A DNA stretch of 10,162 nt from contig JAKPMW010000283.1 of the NCBI GenBank assembly GCA_029548715.1, positions 1-10,162 on the forward strand, written 5' to 3'. This document shows positions 1 through 7,002 of this stretch, piece after piece. Numbering within the stretch: position 1 is the stretch's first letter; each line of letters opens with the position of its first letter. Both the position numbers and the translations under genes were made by a program. Below the pieces are notes generated by a model. That model was not told the DNA's origin. It worked only from the letters and a program-made list of their open reading frames with translations, and ran no database searches. Source of the stretch: Spirochaetota bacterium. Lineage in GTDB: Bacteria > Spirochaetota > JAGLSM01 > JAKPMW01.

Positions 1-251
1 CCATACCGGCAGGCTCTGTAACCAAGGTGGTCTCACCCCTCAATGGAACCTTCTACGCCTCGGCCTCGCCTGACAGCCCGGCCTTTGTCTCGGTTGGCAG
101 CCAGGTTTCGCCGGGAACAGTGCTGTGCATGGTTGAGGCAATGAAAATCTTCAACGAACTCAAATCCGAAACCTCCGGCAAGATTGTCAAGATCCTCGCC
201 AAAAACGCCGAAGCAGTCAAAGAGGGTCAGGAGCTCTTCTGGATCGAGTGA
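1..251 (+). CDS. accB: Biotin carboxyl carrier protein of acetyl-CoA carboxylase, C-terminal part (5' end outside window)
   Basis: The reading frame is open from base 3 and ends at TGA 249-251, giving 82 visible residues, which is the biotinyl domain of AccB. AccB carries biotin for acetyl-CoA carboxylase: the cofactor is carboxylated by AccC and the carboxyl group passes to acetyl-CoA, making malonyl-CoA for fatty-acid synthesis in the cytoplasm. Visible hallmarks are the SPLNGTFY strand, the AccB-type 'thumb' segment (ASPDSPAFVSVGS), and the biotinylation motif VEAMKIFNEL with the acceptor lysine at bases 144-146. Most AccB proteins have MKMMN or MKLMN here, so Ile-Phe after the lysine is a mild variation. 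The thumb separates it from short biotinyl domains of decarboxylase gamma subunits. The GTG at 27 is internal, not a start. accC, often directly downstream of accB, is not there; the next gene begins 34 bp later on the same strand. Confidence 0.93.
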   Translation, partial: IPAGSVTKVVSPLNGTFYASASPDSPAFVSVGSQVSPGTVLCMVEAMKIFNELKSETSGKIVKILAKNAEAVKEGQELFWIE

Positions 252-285
252 CGGGGCCCGACACCTCTTTGAGGACGTACAGCTC

Positions 286-1146
286 ATGCGGCTCAGATAC
301 CAGATAACAACGGGACTCGTTTTCTTCTCCCTGGCAGTTTCGGCTGTCATGCTGGAGGCGGAAGCGGGTTCGTCGTTTCCCGACGTTATCCGCCAGACAC
401 AGCACGGCCGGATCAACTGGTCAAGACTGACCCTCTACTCGGAGGCCTCGCGACCCTGGCCCCGGCTCTCATCCGATGCTCTTGATCGCCGTGGTCCGGC
501 ATACACTGCCGTTCAACAGCAGGCGCTCGCGTCCCTGCATCACCTGCTCTTTACCCTCCCGGTGGATGGGACAACAACGCTCCAGGCCCTGGACAGCAGT
601 GATGAAGGAAACCTGGCTGATATGGTTCCCGAGCGCGCCACTCCCTGGCTGCCCTTTCATGCCCGGGGAAATGTCGTCCGGCTGGGACTTGCACTCTCCC
701 TGAGCGGACCAGAAGGTGTATTGACCCTTGTGACCAACCACTACCCGCTCTACGAACTCCCTCCCCTGCCCCGGGCCCAGGTCAGGGCAGTCTTCCACCA
801 CTCGGGAGTTGTGATTGATGCCCGACACCTGCCCTTTGTCCCGGCCCTGGGGACACGGATCTTTAATGCCAGCGGCGACCTGGTCTACGGGATCGTGCAT
901 ACCGACCGGATCGTCTATGTCGAGGACAGCCACATCCTGTACCTCTCTGATCCCCGGGACCCCCGCATGCAGGCCAGAGCCGGGACACGCTTTGCCCTGA
1001 TGGTGGCAAAAAACGTCCGCGGAAGCACCCGCTCTGATCTTGAGCTCTTTGACGCCGACAGCGACCGGATGCTGTCCTCGGATGTAACCCGCAATCACCT
1101 GCGCCGCTGCCGGGTTGTGGTCCTCTGCAAGGCGGCGCAGGAGTAA
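286..1146 (+). CDS. Exported LPP20-like protein of unknown function
   Basis: A 286-residue protein with an N-terminal signal peptide: basic MRLR, hydrophobic residues about 10-23, and a likely AEA cleavage site near residue 27. There is no lipobox cysteine, so it should be periplasmic or secreted rather than a lipoprotein. Three regions recall, from memory, the LPP20-like proteins of Gram-negative bacteria: INWSRLTLYSEA (about 43-54) followed by an Ala/Leu-rich helix to about 90; VVIDARHLPFVPALGTRI (175-192) with DLVYG after it; and a C-terminal segment ending in CRVVVL (275-280). The N-terminal helix is less Ala/Arg-rich than usual and the middle (about 90-170) is unfamiliar. I chose ATG 286 because it begins the signal peptide and has GAGGA at 271-275; a longer TTG-started frame from 184 would run inside accB. 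It probably shares the accB transcript. No biochemical function can be assigned. Confidence 0.78.
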   Translation: MRLRYQITTGLVFFSLAVSAVMLEAEAGSSFPDVIRQTQHGRINWSRLTLYSEASRPWPRLSSDALDRRGPAYTAVQQQALASLHHLLFTLPVDGTTTLQALDSSDEGNLADMVPERATPWLPFHARGNVVRLGLALSLSGPEGVLTLVTNHYPLYELPPLPRAQVRAVFHHSGVVIDARHLPFVPALGTRIFNASGDLVYGIVHTDRIVYVEDSHILYLSDPRDPRMQARAGTRFALMVAKNVRGSTRSDLELFDADSDRMLSSDVTRNHLRRCRVVVLCKAAQE

Positions 1147-1169
1147 GTCCCGGACAGCCCTTGTTGCCA

Positions 1170-1178
1170 GGGGGGGGG
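1170..1178. other. G9 homopolymer between convergent genes
   Basis: Nine consecutive G lie in the 41-bp gap (1147-1187) between the stop codons of the LPP20-like gene and ptsI. I see no hairpin with a T-run in this gap, so no intrinsic terminator is supported here. Because the run is outside both reading frames, length changes would not alter either protein. Confidence 0.6.
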
Positions 1179-1187
1179 CCGCCTTGC

Positions 1188-2966
1188 TCAACCCAGCTTG
1201 TCAAAGAGATCGGGAAAGTGTTCACTCATCCAGGCATGCAAGAACTGGTCAATCTGGCTGGCCTGTGTCATCTGGAGGATTTTTCCGGCGATCTGCTGCG
1301 CCTCGGCCACAGTCGTGGAGCGGATCATTTTTTTGACTCCGCGCATGTCTCCGGTATTCATGCTGAAATGCCTGAGTCCCATACCAAGCAAAAGCTGGGT
1401 ATAGTGCAGGTTGCTGGCCATTTCGCCGCACATTGAGACAGGAATGCCCCGCTTTTCAGCGGCCTCAATGGTCATCCGGATGAGCTTGAGCACCGCCGGA
1501 TGTGAAACCTTGTAGAGGTGTGCCACCTTCTTGTTTCCCCGGTCCACCCCGAGAGTGTACTGGGCCAGATCGTTGGTCCCGATGCTGAAGTAATCACAAT
1601 GGCGGGCCAGTTCGTCAGCGATCAAAACGGCCGAAGGCAACTCGATCATGATCCCGAATTTCATCTCCTCGTTGAAGGGAATCCCCTCCTTCGACAATTC
1701 GCGCCGGGCCTGATCAAGGGCATGGCGGGTTTTCATCAGCTCTTCGACACTGGAAATCATGGGAACCATAATCGAGAGATTTCCGTGGACCGAGGCCCGA
1801 TAGAGGGCCCGCAACTGGGTCTTGAAAACAGCCGGCATGCTGTGGCAAAAACGGATGGAGCGCCAGCCCAGGGAAGGATTGGCCTCGGGATACTTGCGAT
1901 GTTCGTGCGACGGCTTGTCGCTTCCAAAGTCGATGGTCCGGATCACAACCGGGCGCTTGCCCATTTTTTCGAGAACCTTGCGGTAAATCTGGTACTGCTC
2001 GTCCTCACTGGCAAAATCTTCCCGCTCGACGAAGAGGAATTCGGAACGAAAGAGCCCGATTCCGTCAGCGCCATGGGTGATGGCCGCATCGATTTCATCA
2101 ATCAGGCCAATATTGGCCGAAACCGTAATCCGGGCCTTGTCCTTTGTTTCAGCCGGAAGGTCGTCAATATAGCGCAGCTTGTTGATGAACTTGTCATACA
2201 CGCTGCGGGCTGTCTGGTACTCCTTGATGATCTGCTCACTCGGATTGACGATAATCCTGCAGTGGTTGGCATCCACAACCAGAACATCACCGGCCCTGAT
2301 CTCCTTTGTAATGTCACTGGCGCTGACGATCGTGGGAATTTCGAGGGCACGGGCCAGGATGGCCGAATGCGAAGTCTTTCCGCCCAGCTCGGTGACAATC
2401 CCCTTGACCTTTTTTTTGTCCATGGCAGCAGTCTGGGAGGGGGAGAGGGTATTGGCTACGACGATTGTGTCCTCGGAGAGATTGCGCAGATTGGTTTCGG
2501 TGCGCCCGAGCAGGGTAAGCATGACATGGGTCCGGATATGCCTGAGATCGTCCGCCCGCTCGCGAAAATACCGGTCGTTTGTCGAGGCCAGTTTGTCAAT
2601 ATATCCGTCAATAACCTCGGCGAAAATGACCTCGATGTTTTTAAGCCGCTTTTCGATCAGGGTCCGGATATCCCGGTGCAGGGCCGGGTCAGAAAGCATT
2701 TTCAGCATGGGATCAAGGAGGTCGACCGCTTTTCCGAAATGCTCGGACAGTTCCTGCTGCCGGGCGATCAATTCCTGGCGGGCGCGCTCAATGGCCGCAT
2801 TGAGCCGGTTGAGTTCGTCCTCAACCTGGCTGCGCATGATCGTGTATTCGGGTGTGTACAGGATATTGTCGGACAGGATGACCGCTACGCCTATGGCAAT
2901 GCCAGGCGCGGCAACTATGGCGTCCTCAAGCTCGATCGTGCGCTCGTTATGCCTAATTTTGGTCAT
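1188..2966 (-). CDS. ptsI: PTS enzyme I (phosphoenolpyruvate-protein phosphotransferase)
   Basis: Cytoplasmic enzyme I takes phosphate from phosphoenolpyruvate and passes it to HPr. From ATG 2966 it has 592 residues, close to the 575 of E. coli EI. Near the N-terminus is the AAPGIAIG motif, then the helical HPr-binding region, then GGKTSHSAILAR with the phospho-accepting histidine (residue 200). The PEP-binding barrel follows: GIGLFRSEFLF (about 303-313), IRTIDFGSDKP, YFSIGTNDLAQYTLGVDRGN (about 459-478) and MCGEMASN with the catalytic cysteine (513). The His-Cys spacing of 313 equals that of E. coli H189/C502, so the enzyme looks intact. It is third in the tsaE-tsaB-ptsI operon. Start choice is uncertain: neither ATG 2966 nor an in-frame TTG at 3002, overlapping the tsaB stop as TTGA, has a clear Shine-Dalgarno. 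I prefer the ATG because its length fits the family. No HPr or sugar-specific EII gene is in the window, so the role may be regulatory. Confidence 0.95.
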   Translation of the reverse strand: MTKIRHNERTIELEDAIVAAPGIAIGVAVILSDNILYTPEYTIMRSQVEDELNRLNAAIERARQELIARQQELSEHFGKAVDLLDPMLKMLSDPALHRDIRTLIEKRLKNIEVIFAEVIDGYIDKLASTNDRYFRERADDLRHIRTHVMLTLLGRTETNLRNLSEDTIVVANTLSPSQTAAMDKKKVKGIVTELGGKTSHSAILARALEIPTIVSASDITKEIRAGDVLVVDANHCRIIVNPSEQIIKEYQTARSVYDKFINKLRYIDDLPAETKDKARITVSANIGLIDEIDAAITHGADGIGLFRSEFLFVEREDFASEDEQYQIYRKVLEKMGKRPVVIRTIDFGSDKPSHEHRKYPEANPSLGWRSIRFCHSMPAVFKTQLRALYRASVHGNLSIMVPMISSVEELMKTRHALDQARRELSKEGIPFNEEMKFGIMIELPSAVLIADELARHCDYFSIGTNDLAQYTLGVDRGNKKVAHLYKVSHPAVLKLIRMTIEAAEKRGIPVSMCGEMASNLHYTQLLLGMGLRHFSMNTGDMRGVKKMIRSTTVAEAQQIAGKILQMTQASQIDQFLHAWMSEHFPDLFDKLG

Positions 2967-2998
2967 CGTGTGAGAGTATGCCGGATATTTTACAAAAA

Positions 2999-3658
2999 TC
3001 AAGCATTTTCAGATAATGAAGCGCTTACCTCGGCATCACTGGGCCGAAGGTAGAGCGGCAGGACATCCTCAAGTACCGGCCGCTCTCCCGCCTCAAGCCT
3101 CCCAAGCGCCAGCCGGGCAATATCAGCAGCATCGGGCCCTTCACGCTGGACAAGCACCGGAAGTTCCAGTTCAAGATCGTCCGGGGTCCCGGCCAGAAAG
3201 GCACCCCCGCCAAGTTCGCGAATGCGGGCACGCGCCTCGTCCAGTGGATAAAAGCCGACCTCCTGGATGAGCGCACCCGCCCGCAGCGCCATCTGGTAGA
3301 CATGCCCCCTCCGGGCGGGCTGGACAACGGCCAGCGGTGCATCCAGCATACGCTGAGGCCATACCAGAGCTTCGAGACTGTTGACCGGAATCAGGGGTAT
3401 CCCCCGGGTCCAGGCCAGCGTGCGCATGGCGACGAAGGATACCCTCAGGCCGGTAAACGAACCCGGACCGGCGCCCACGGCCAGGGCCTCGAGCGCCCGG
3501 ATTTCGACCCCGGCTGCCCTGAGAACAGCATCCAGGAGGACATACATCCGGGAGGCAGACGGCTCGGCCCCATCTGCCCGCATGGAATAGACTTCGCCGT
3601 TGTTATAGAGTGCCAGACTTGTGCTGTTGGACGAGGTGTCTGCGGCCAGGAGAATCAT
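2999..3658 (-). CDS. tsaB: tRNA t6A biosynthesis protein TsaB
   Basis: A 219-residue TsaB, the non-catalytic TsaD paralogue. It acts in the cytoplasm with TsaD and TsaE to transfer threonylcarbamoyl to A37 of ANN-decoding tRNAs. The N-terminal MILLAADTSSNSTSLALY strand and the signature GAGPGSFTGLRVS (residues 62-74) identify the family, and the C-terminal PLYLRPSDAE matches the usual 'PxYLR' ending. Two places differ from the family as I remember it: the usual His before the helix ending in LLD is Ser here (SASRMYVLLD), and the usual DARxGEVY reads PARRGHVY. Both lie in regions that serve nucleotide or metal binding in TsaD but are relaxed in TsaB. The start ATG (3658-3656) overlaps the tsaE stop as ATGA and has GGAGG at 3665-3669, 6 nt upstream. 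tsaD and tsaC are not in the window. Confidence 0.93.
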   Translation of the reverse strand: MILLAADTSSNSTSLALYNNGEVYSMRADGAEPSASRMYVLLDAVLRAAGVEIRALEALAVGAGPGSFTGLRVSFVAMRTLAWTRGIPLIPVNSLEALVWPQRMLDAPLAVVQPARRGHVYQMALRAGALIQEVGFYPLDEARARIRELGGGAFLAGTPDDLELELPVLVQREGPDAADIARLALGRLEAGERPVLEDVLPLYLRPSDAEVSASLSENA

Positions 3659-4086
3659 ACAGCCCCTCCCCTGATGGAAATTTCCCTTGTGCCGATATCA
3701 TCAGTCAGGCTGATCGAGATCTCGAGATCCGGTGCAGGAAAAAATCCCGCACAGTGCTCGGGCCATTCAACAAAGACAAGATGGCGCCCATCCAGAAAAT
3801 CAAGGGCCCCGATCTCCTCAAGCTGGGCCGCAGTGTCCAGACGATAGAGGTCAAGATGGGCAATGGGAAAGGTCCGGGTATGGTAGAGATTGGCAATTGC
3901 AAAGCTGGGGCTGGTGACCAGATCCTCAACACCAAGGGTATCGCAGACATGGCGGACAAAGGTGGTCTTTCCGGTTCCAAGCTCGCCGCGCAGGAAGACA
4001 AGGACACCCGGTCCGAGCACGCCCGAAAGCCGCCCGACAAGATCGGGCCAGATCTCCTCACCACCGATAATGCTGAATGGTTCCAC
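3655..4086 (-). CDS. tsaE: tRNA t6A biosynthesis ATPase TsaE
   Basis: A 143-residue P-loop ATPase of the TsaE family, which drives turnover of the TsaB-TsaD complex during t6A formation. The Walker A motif is GELGTGKTT (about residues 34-42). It is followed by the family's TSPSFAIANLY (about 59-69), the HLDLYRL segment with its conserved Asp (about 79), and FVEWPE (about 106-110). The length is usual for the family. I place the start at GTG 4086 rather than the in-frame GTG at 4092: AGGAG at 4092-4096 sits 5 nt upstream of the former and would overlap the latter. It is the first gene of the tsaE-tsaB-ptsI operon and ends in a 4-nt overlap with tsaB, so translation is probably coupled. Its promoter must lie in the 107-bp divergent region, but I could not identify a convincing minus-strand -35/-10 pair. 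Confidence 0.94.
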   Translation of the reverse strand: MEPFSIIGGEEIWPDLVGRLSGVLGPGVLVFLRGELGTGKTTFVRHVCDTLGVEDLVTSPSFAIANLYHTRTFPIAHLDLYRLDTAAQLEEIGALDFLDGRHLVFVEWPEHCAGFFPAPDLEISISLTDDIGTREISIRGGAV

Positions 4087-4091
4087 ACTCA

Positions 4092-4096
4092 CTCCT
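4092..4096 (-). promoter_or_regulatory. Ribosome binding site that decides the tsaE start
   Basis: The minus strand reads AGGAG here, followed by 5 nt and then GTG at 4086-4084. The alternative GTG at 4092-4090 shares its first G with this site and so cannot use it. Confidence 0.7.
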
Positions 4097-4105
4097 GTTG
4101 CAGAT

Positions 4106-4161
4106 CCCGGTCGAAAGCCGTTGCACGATCAGTCCCGACCGGGGTATACTGACAAATATAC
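4106..4161. promoter_or_regulatory. Two inverted repeats around the M20 peptidase promoter, possible operators
   Basis: The first repeat is CCCGGTCG (4106-4113) against CGACCGGG (4136-4143), with 8-nt perfect arms separated by 22 nt. Its left arm lies upstream of the -35 box and its right arm inside the promoter spacer. The second is GTATA (4144-4148) against TATAC (4157-4161), 8 nt apart, overlapping the -10 box and the expected transcription start. Positions are typical of repressor sites, but arms this short can arise by chance and no regulator gene is adjacent. The region also lies upstream of tsaE, so a bound protein could affect both directions. Confidence 0.35.
4121..4150 (+). promoter_or_regulatory. 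Sigma70-type promoter for the M20 peptidase gene
   Basis: TTGCAC (4121-4126) matches the -35 consensus in 4 of 6 bases and TATACT (4145-4150) the -10 in 5 of 6, separated by 18 bp. Transcription should start near 4157, leaving a leader of about 36 nt before ATG 4193. Confidence 0.7.
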
Positions 4162-4192
4162 GAACTCGGCAGCAAGGACGGTGTTTCCCTCC

Positions 4193-5335
4193 ATGAACAA
4201 TACTCTCATCAATCGGGACCGGCTCGTCCGGACCTTTATCGATCTTGCAGGCATCTCTTCACCCTCATTTTCAGAAGACAGGGTCTTCGACTATCTCTCG
4301 GAAAACCTGCGCCAGCTTGGGCTCTCTGTCACCCTCCAGGAGTACGGCCAGGGAAAAAATCTTGTTGCAGTTTTGCCAGCGACAGATCCTTCCTTCCCCC
4401 CCATCATGCTCTCGGCCCATGCCGATACGGTTGGCCCCTGCAACGACATCACCATCGAGACCGACGGCGTCACCATCCGCTCTGACGGGACAACCGTGCT
4501 GGGAGGGGACGACAAGACAGCCATTGCTGAAATCATCGAAACCCTCTGCGTCCTGATTGAGGAAGACCTCCCCCACGGCAGAATCGAGATACTCGTCACC
4601 TCCGGTGAGGAGGTCGGCCTTGTGGGAGCAAAAAACCTGGACATGGGCCTTCTGTCGGCCCGGCACTGCCTCGTCCTTGACGCTGGTGGTGAGGTGGGGA
4701 CGGTGGTCATTGGCGCCCCGCATCAGGTCAGTTTTGAAGTCGACGTCCGCGGGAAAAAGGCCCATGCCGGGATTGAGCCCGAAAAGGGAATCAACGCCAT
4801 TGTCGTTGCAGCCGGGATCATCCAGCGCTTTCCGGTCGGCCGGCTTGATCCCCGCTCCGTCGCCAACTACGGCTGGATTTCGGGTGGCGGCGCAAGCAAT
4901 ATCGTGCCCGACCAGATCACCCTCAGGGGCGAGATCCGGAGCCATGACGCCGCCCTGCTTGAGTCCCATATCACACGCCTCAGGGAAGCTGCGGCTGCTG
5001 CCGGGAATGACAGTGGTGCCACGGTCAGCGTGACAATCACCCCCGAGTACAGTGCCTTTTCAATCAGTGAAAACGATCCCCTGGTTGCCATGGTCCGCGA
5101 GGCCTGTAGCCAGACCGGCCTGCCCTGCACCAGCGTCACCGGAGGCGGTGGCTCGGATGCCAACGTCCTCGCCGCGCAGGGGATCTCCTGTGTCAATCTG
5201 GCCTGCGGGATGCGCATGGTCCATACCAACGAGGAATACGTCCTGGTCGATGACCTTGTCAAGGCCGCCAGTCTCGTGACAGCCATCGTCTCCGACAAGG
5301 TCAGATTGCTGGGGAACAGTCTCCCCCCGGGTTGA
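4193..5335 (+). CDS. M20-family metallopeptidase, PepT-like
   Basis: A 380-residue cytoplasmic zinc peptidase of family M20, in the PepT-like group by length and motifs; it probably removes N-terminal residues from small peptides. The metal and catalytic residues can all be placed: SAHADTV (His76, Asp78), GGDDKTA (bridging Asp106), TSGEEVG (general base Glu139, metal Glu140), LDAGGEVG (Asp163) and the C-terminal VHTNEEYV (His344). The lid domain carries GKKAHAGIEPEKGINA (about 188-203) with its conserved His, and GGGGSDANV (317-325) is also family-typical. No signal peptide is present. ATG 4193 fits the family's N-terminus; AAGGA at 4174-4178 is 14 nt upstream, far for a ribosome site, while an in-frame GTG at 4181 is too close to it. 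The gene is alone on this strand, with its own promoter. The true substrate is unknown; other M20 activities such as amino-acylase cannot be excluded. Confidence 0.9.
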   Translation: MNNTLINRDRLVRTFIDLAGISSPSFSEDRVFDYLSENLRQLGLSVTLQEYGQGKNLVAVLPATDPSFPPIMLSAHADTVGPCNDITIETDGVTIRSDGTTVLGGDDKTAIAEIIETLCVLIEEDLPHGRIEILVTSGEEVGLVGAKNLDMGLLSARHCLVLDAGGEVGTVVIGAPHQVSFEVDVRGKKAHAGIEPEKGINAIVVAAGIIQRFPVGRLDPRSVANYGWISGGGASNIVPDQITLRGEIRSHDAALLESHITRLREAAAAAGNDSGATVSVTITPEYSAFSISENDPLVAMVREACSQTGLPCTSVTGGGGSDANVLAAQGISCVNLACGMRMVHTNEEYVLVDDLVKAASLVTAIVSDKVRLLGNSLPPG

Positions 5336-5367
5336 GCCCGAAACCCGGCTCACAGGAGAGAGCAACA

Positions 5368-5415
5368 CCAGACATGGCTGCCGGGGACATGCGACCCCGG
5401 CGTCTGGCTATTGTT
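5368..5415. terminator. Probable intrinsic terminator between convergent genes
   Basis: GCCGGGG (5380-5386) pairs with CCCCGGC (5395-5401) around an 8-nt loop. CCAGAC (5368-5373) pairs with GTCTGG (5402-5407), extending the stem across a 6-nt left-side bulge. On the plus strand ATTGTTT follows, giving a modest T-rich tail for the M20 peptidase transcript. The kinase gene ends at 5416 on the other strand, so the hairpin could also stop that message, though its minus-strand tail is weaker. Confidence 0.6.
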
Positions 5416-7002
5416 TCAGACGGGTCGCTCAATGACATACGGCAATTCAAAGACAAAGCGGGCCCCACGGGCATTTTCGGCACGGATGCTTCCCCCGTGG
5501 GCTTCAATGGCCAGACGGCAAAAAGTCAGCCCCAGCCCCTTGCCCTTGATCTCTCCCCGGTTGCGGGCCTCGGCCTGAACGTACTTGTCAAAAATCAGGT
5601 CGAGATATTTTTCGGGGATCCCCTTGCCTTCATCCTCAACAGCCACGCTGACACGATCCGCGCCGAAGGTACCCGAAACATGAATCGTACTCCCCTGCGG
5701 TGCATATTTTGAGGCGTTGAAAAAAAGGTTAAAGAGAACCCGGCGGATGAGCTGCTTGTCAGCCATGACAGGGGGAAACCCTGCGTCAAAACTGATATCA
5801 AACCTGAGATGGAGCTGGTGCGTCACAAATTCCATTCGTCGTGATATCTCTTCAGCCAGGCCTGCGAGGTCAAGCGGGACGCGCTCAAGATCAAGGGCAC
5901 CCGTCTCAAGGCGATCGATATCAAGCAGGGAATCGATCATGTCGAGGAGTTCCTGCGTGCTTTCGATCGAGCCCTGCAAAAATCTCTCCTGCTCGGGTGT
6001 TACTTCTCCGAGAACCCCGTCAAGCATGAGTTCCATGTTCCAGTTGATAATCCCCAGGGGCGAACGCAGGTCATGCACCAGCATGGCGGTAAGATCCCGG
6101 CGCATGGCCTCGGCGCGGTAGCTCTCGCGCGCATCCCGGATGATGGCAACAATCCGCCTTGTCTCCCCCCGGCCACCTGCAAGATGGTACTCCCCCCGGA
6201 TCGCAGGCTGCCCGGAGATACCGCCCCTCTCTTCCATCACAAACGGCACGGGAAAGAGCCTGTCCTCGCATGTCGTCAGGGATTCGGCAAGGTGCAGCCA
6301 GCGTTCAGGGGCAAAGCGGGTCTTTTGCTGAAGCATGTAGAGATACCAGGACTGGCCACGCTCGGGTTCGCACCCGGGAAAGATGGTGCGCGCGACTGCA
6401 GGATTGGCCGCAGCCACCGTCCCGTCACCATCGATCAGGATCAACCCTTCGTCGAGGGTATCGAAGATCGAGGCAAGACGGGCATTGTGCTCTTCGAGAG
6501 CGTGCCGGAGCCGGATGCTTCGGAGGACGATCCCCAGTTGCAGGGCAAGCATGAAGAGCAGGAGGGCCTGATCCCGTCCATAGGCCTGTTCGCGGCGGGA
6601 AGCCACAATCAGGCAACCGTCGGCATCCTTGCCCCGCTGAACAGGGCAGATGACGGCACTCCCGGCATCATCGGGGAAAAAACCGTCCTCAATGTGGGTT
6701 TTCCAGCGCGAAAGATCGGGAACCACCCCGTCAAACTCCTGCATCACAATCGATTCGATGATCGTATTGTCCACTTTCCGCGTGCCAGGAACGGCGTTTT
6801 CACCATCAGGAGCCAGGACAGCGATTTCGCTGAATGCCTCGCCAGAACGTCCGATCAGCCAGGCATACTCTATCGGCATCACTGCCCTGAGGTGCCGCAC
6901 AATCCCCGCAAGAATCTCGACAGGGTCGGTGCACCCGCTGATATAGAGCGAGAGATCATAGAGAACCGATAGGCGAAAAGCCGCGTTTTCGTCAGCGGGC
7001 AT
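5416..7002 (-). CDS. Soluble sensor histidine kinase with GAF-like and PAS domains
   Basis: A 528-residue kinase with no membrane segment or signal peptide, so it should sense a cytoplasmic signal. Residues about 10-165 look like a GAF domain and about 175-290 like a PAS domain (IFDTLDEGLILIDGDGTVAAANPA). The HisKA dimerisation helix has the phospho-accepting His310 in LVHDLRSPLG. The HATPase_c domain shows the N box (NLFFNASKY, Asn425/Asn429), the G1 box (VEDEGKGIP, Asp457), the F box (FDKYVQA) and the G2 box (GKGLGLTFC, about 487-495). All catalytic motifs are intact. ATG 7002 is chosen because GGGAG lies 8 nt upstream (7011-7015); a longer frame to 7161 would run inside the upstream gene and adds no recognisable domain. 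It overlaps the activator gene by 11 nt and is probably translated from the same message. No response regulator is in the window, so its partner is unknown. Confidence 0.9.
   Translation of the reverse strand: MPADENAAFRLSVLYDLSLYISGCTDPVEILAGIVRHLRAVMPIEYAWLIGRSGEAFSEIAVLAPDGENAVPGTRKVDNTIIESIVMQEFDGVVPDLSRWKTHIEDGFFPDDAGSAVICPVQRGKDADGCLIVASRREQAYGRDQALLLFMLALQLGIVLRSIRLRHALEEHNARLASIFDTLDEGLILIDGDGTVAAANPAVARTIFPGCEPERGQSWYLYMLQQKTRFAPERWLHLAESLTTCEDRLFPVPFVMEERGGISGQPAIRGEYHLAGGRGETRRIVAIIRDARESYRAEAMRRDLTAMLVHDLRSPLGIINWNMELMLDGVLGEVTPEQERFLQGSIESTQELLDMIDSLLDIDRLETGALDLERVPLDLAGLAEEISRRMEFVTHQLHLRFDISFDAGFPPVMADKQLIRRVLFNLFFNASKYAPQGSTIHVSGTFGADRVSVAVEDEGKGIPEKYLDLIFDKYVQAEARNRGEIKGKGLGLTFCRLAIEAHGGSIRAENARGARFVFELPYVIERPV

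Noticed and set aside
184..285. Earlier TTG start of the LPP20-like gene
   Set aside because: It lies out of frame inside accB and would bury the signal peptide, which begins at ATG 286.
1518..3053. A 511-codon plus-strand open frame opposite ptsI
   Set aside because: It is antisense to a fully conserved enzyme I, matches no family I know, and has the His/Asp/Gly-rich composition usual for the reverse of a GC-rich gene.
3890..4192. N-terminal extension of the M20 peptidase into the tsaE region
   Set aside because: It would run antisense through tsaE and across the promoter; the family N-terminus begins at about 4193.
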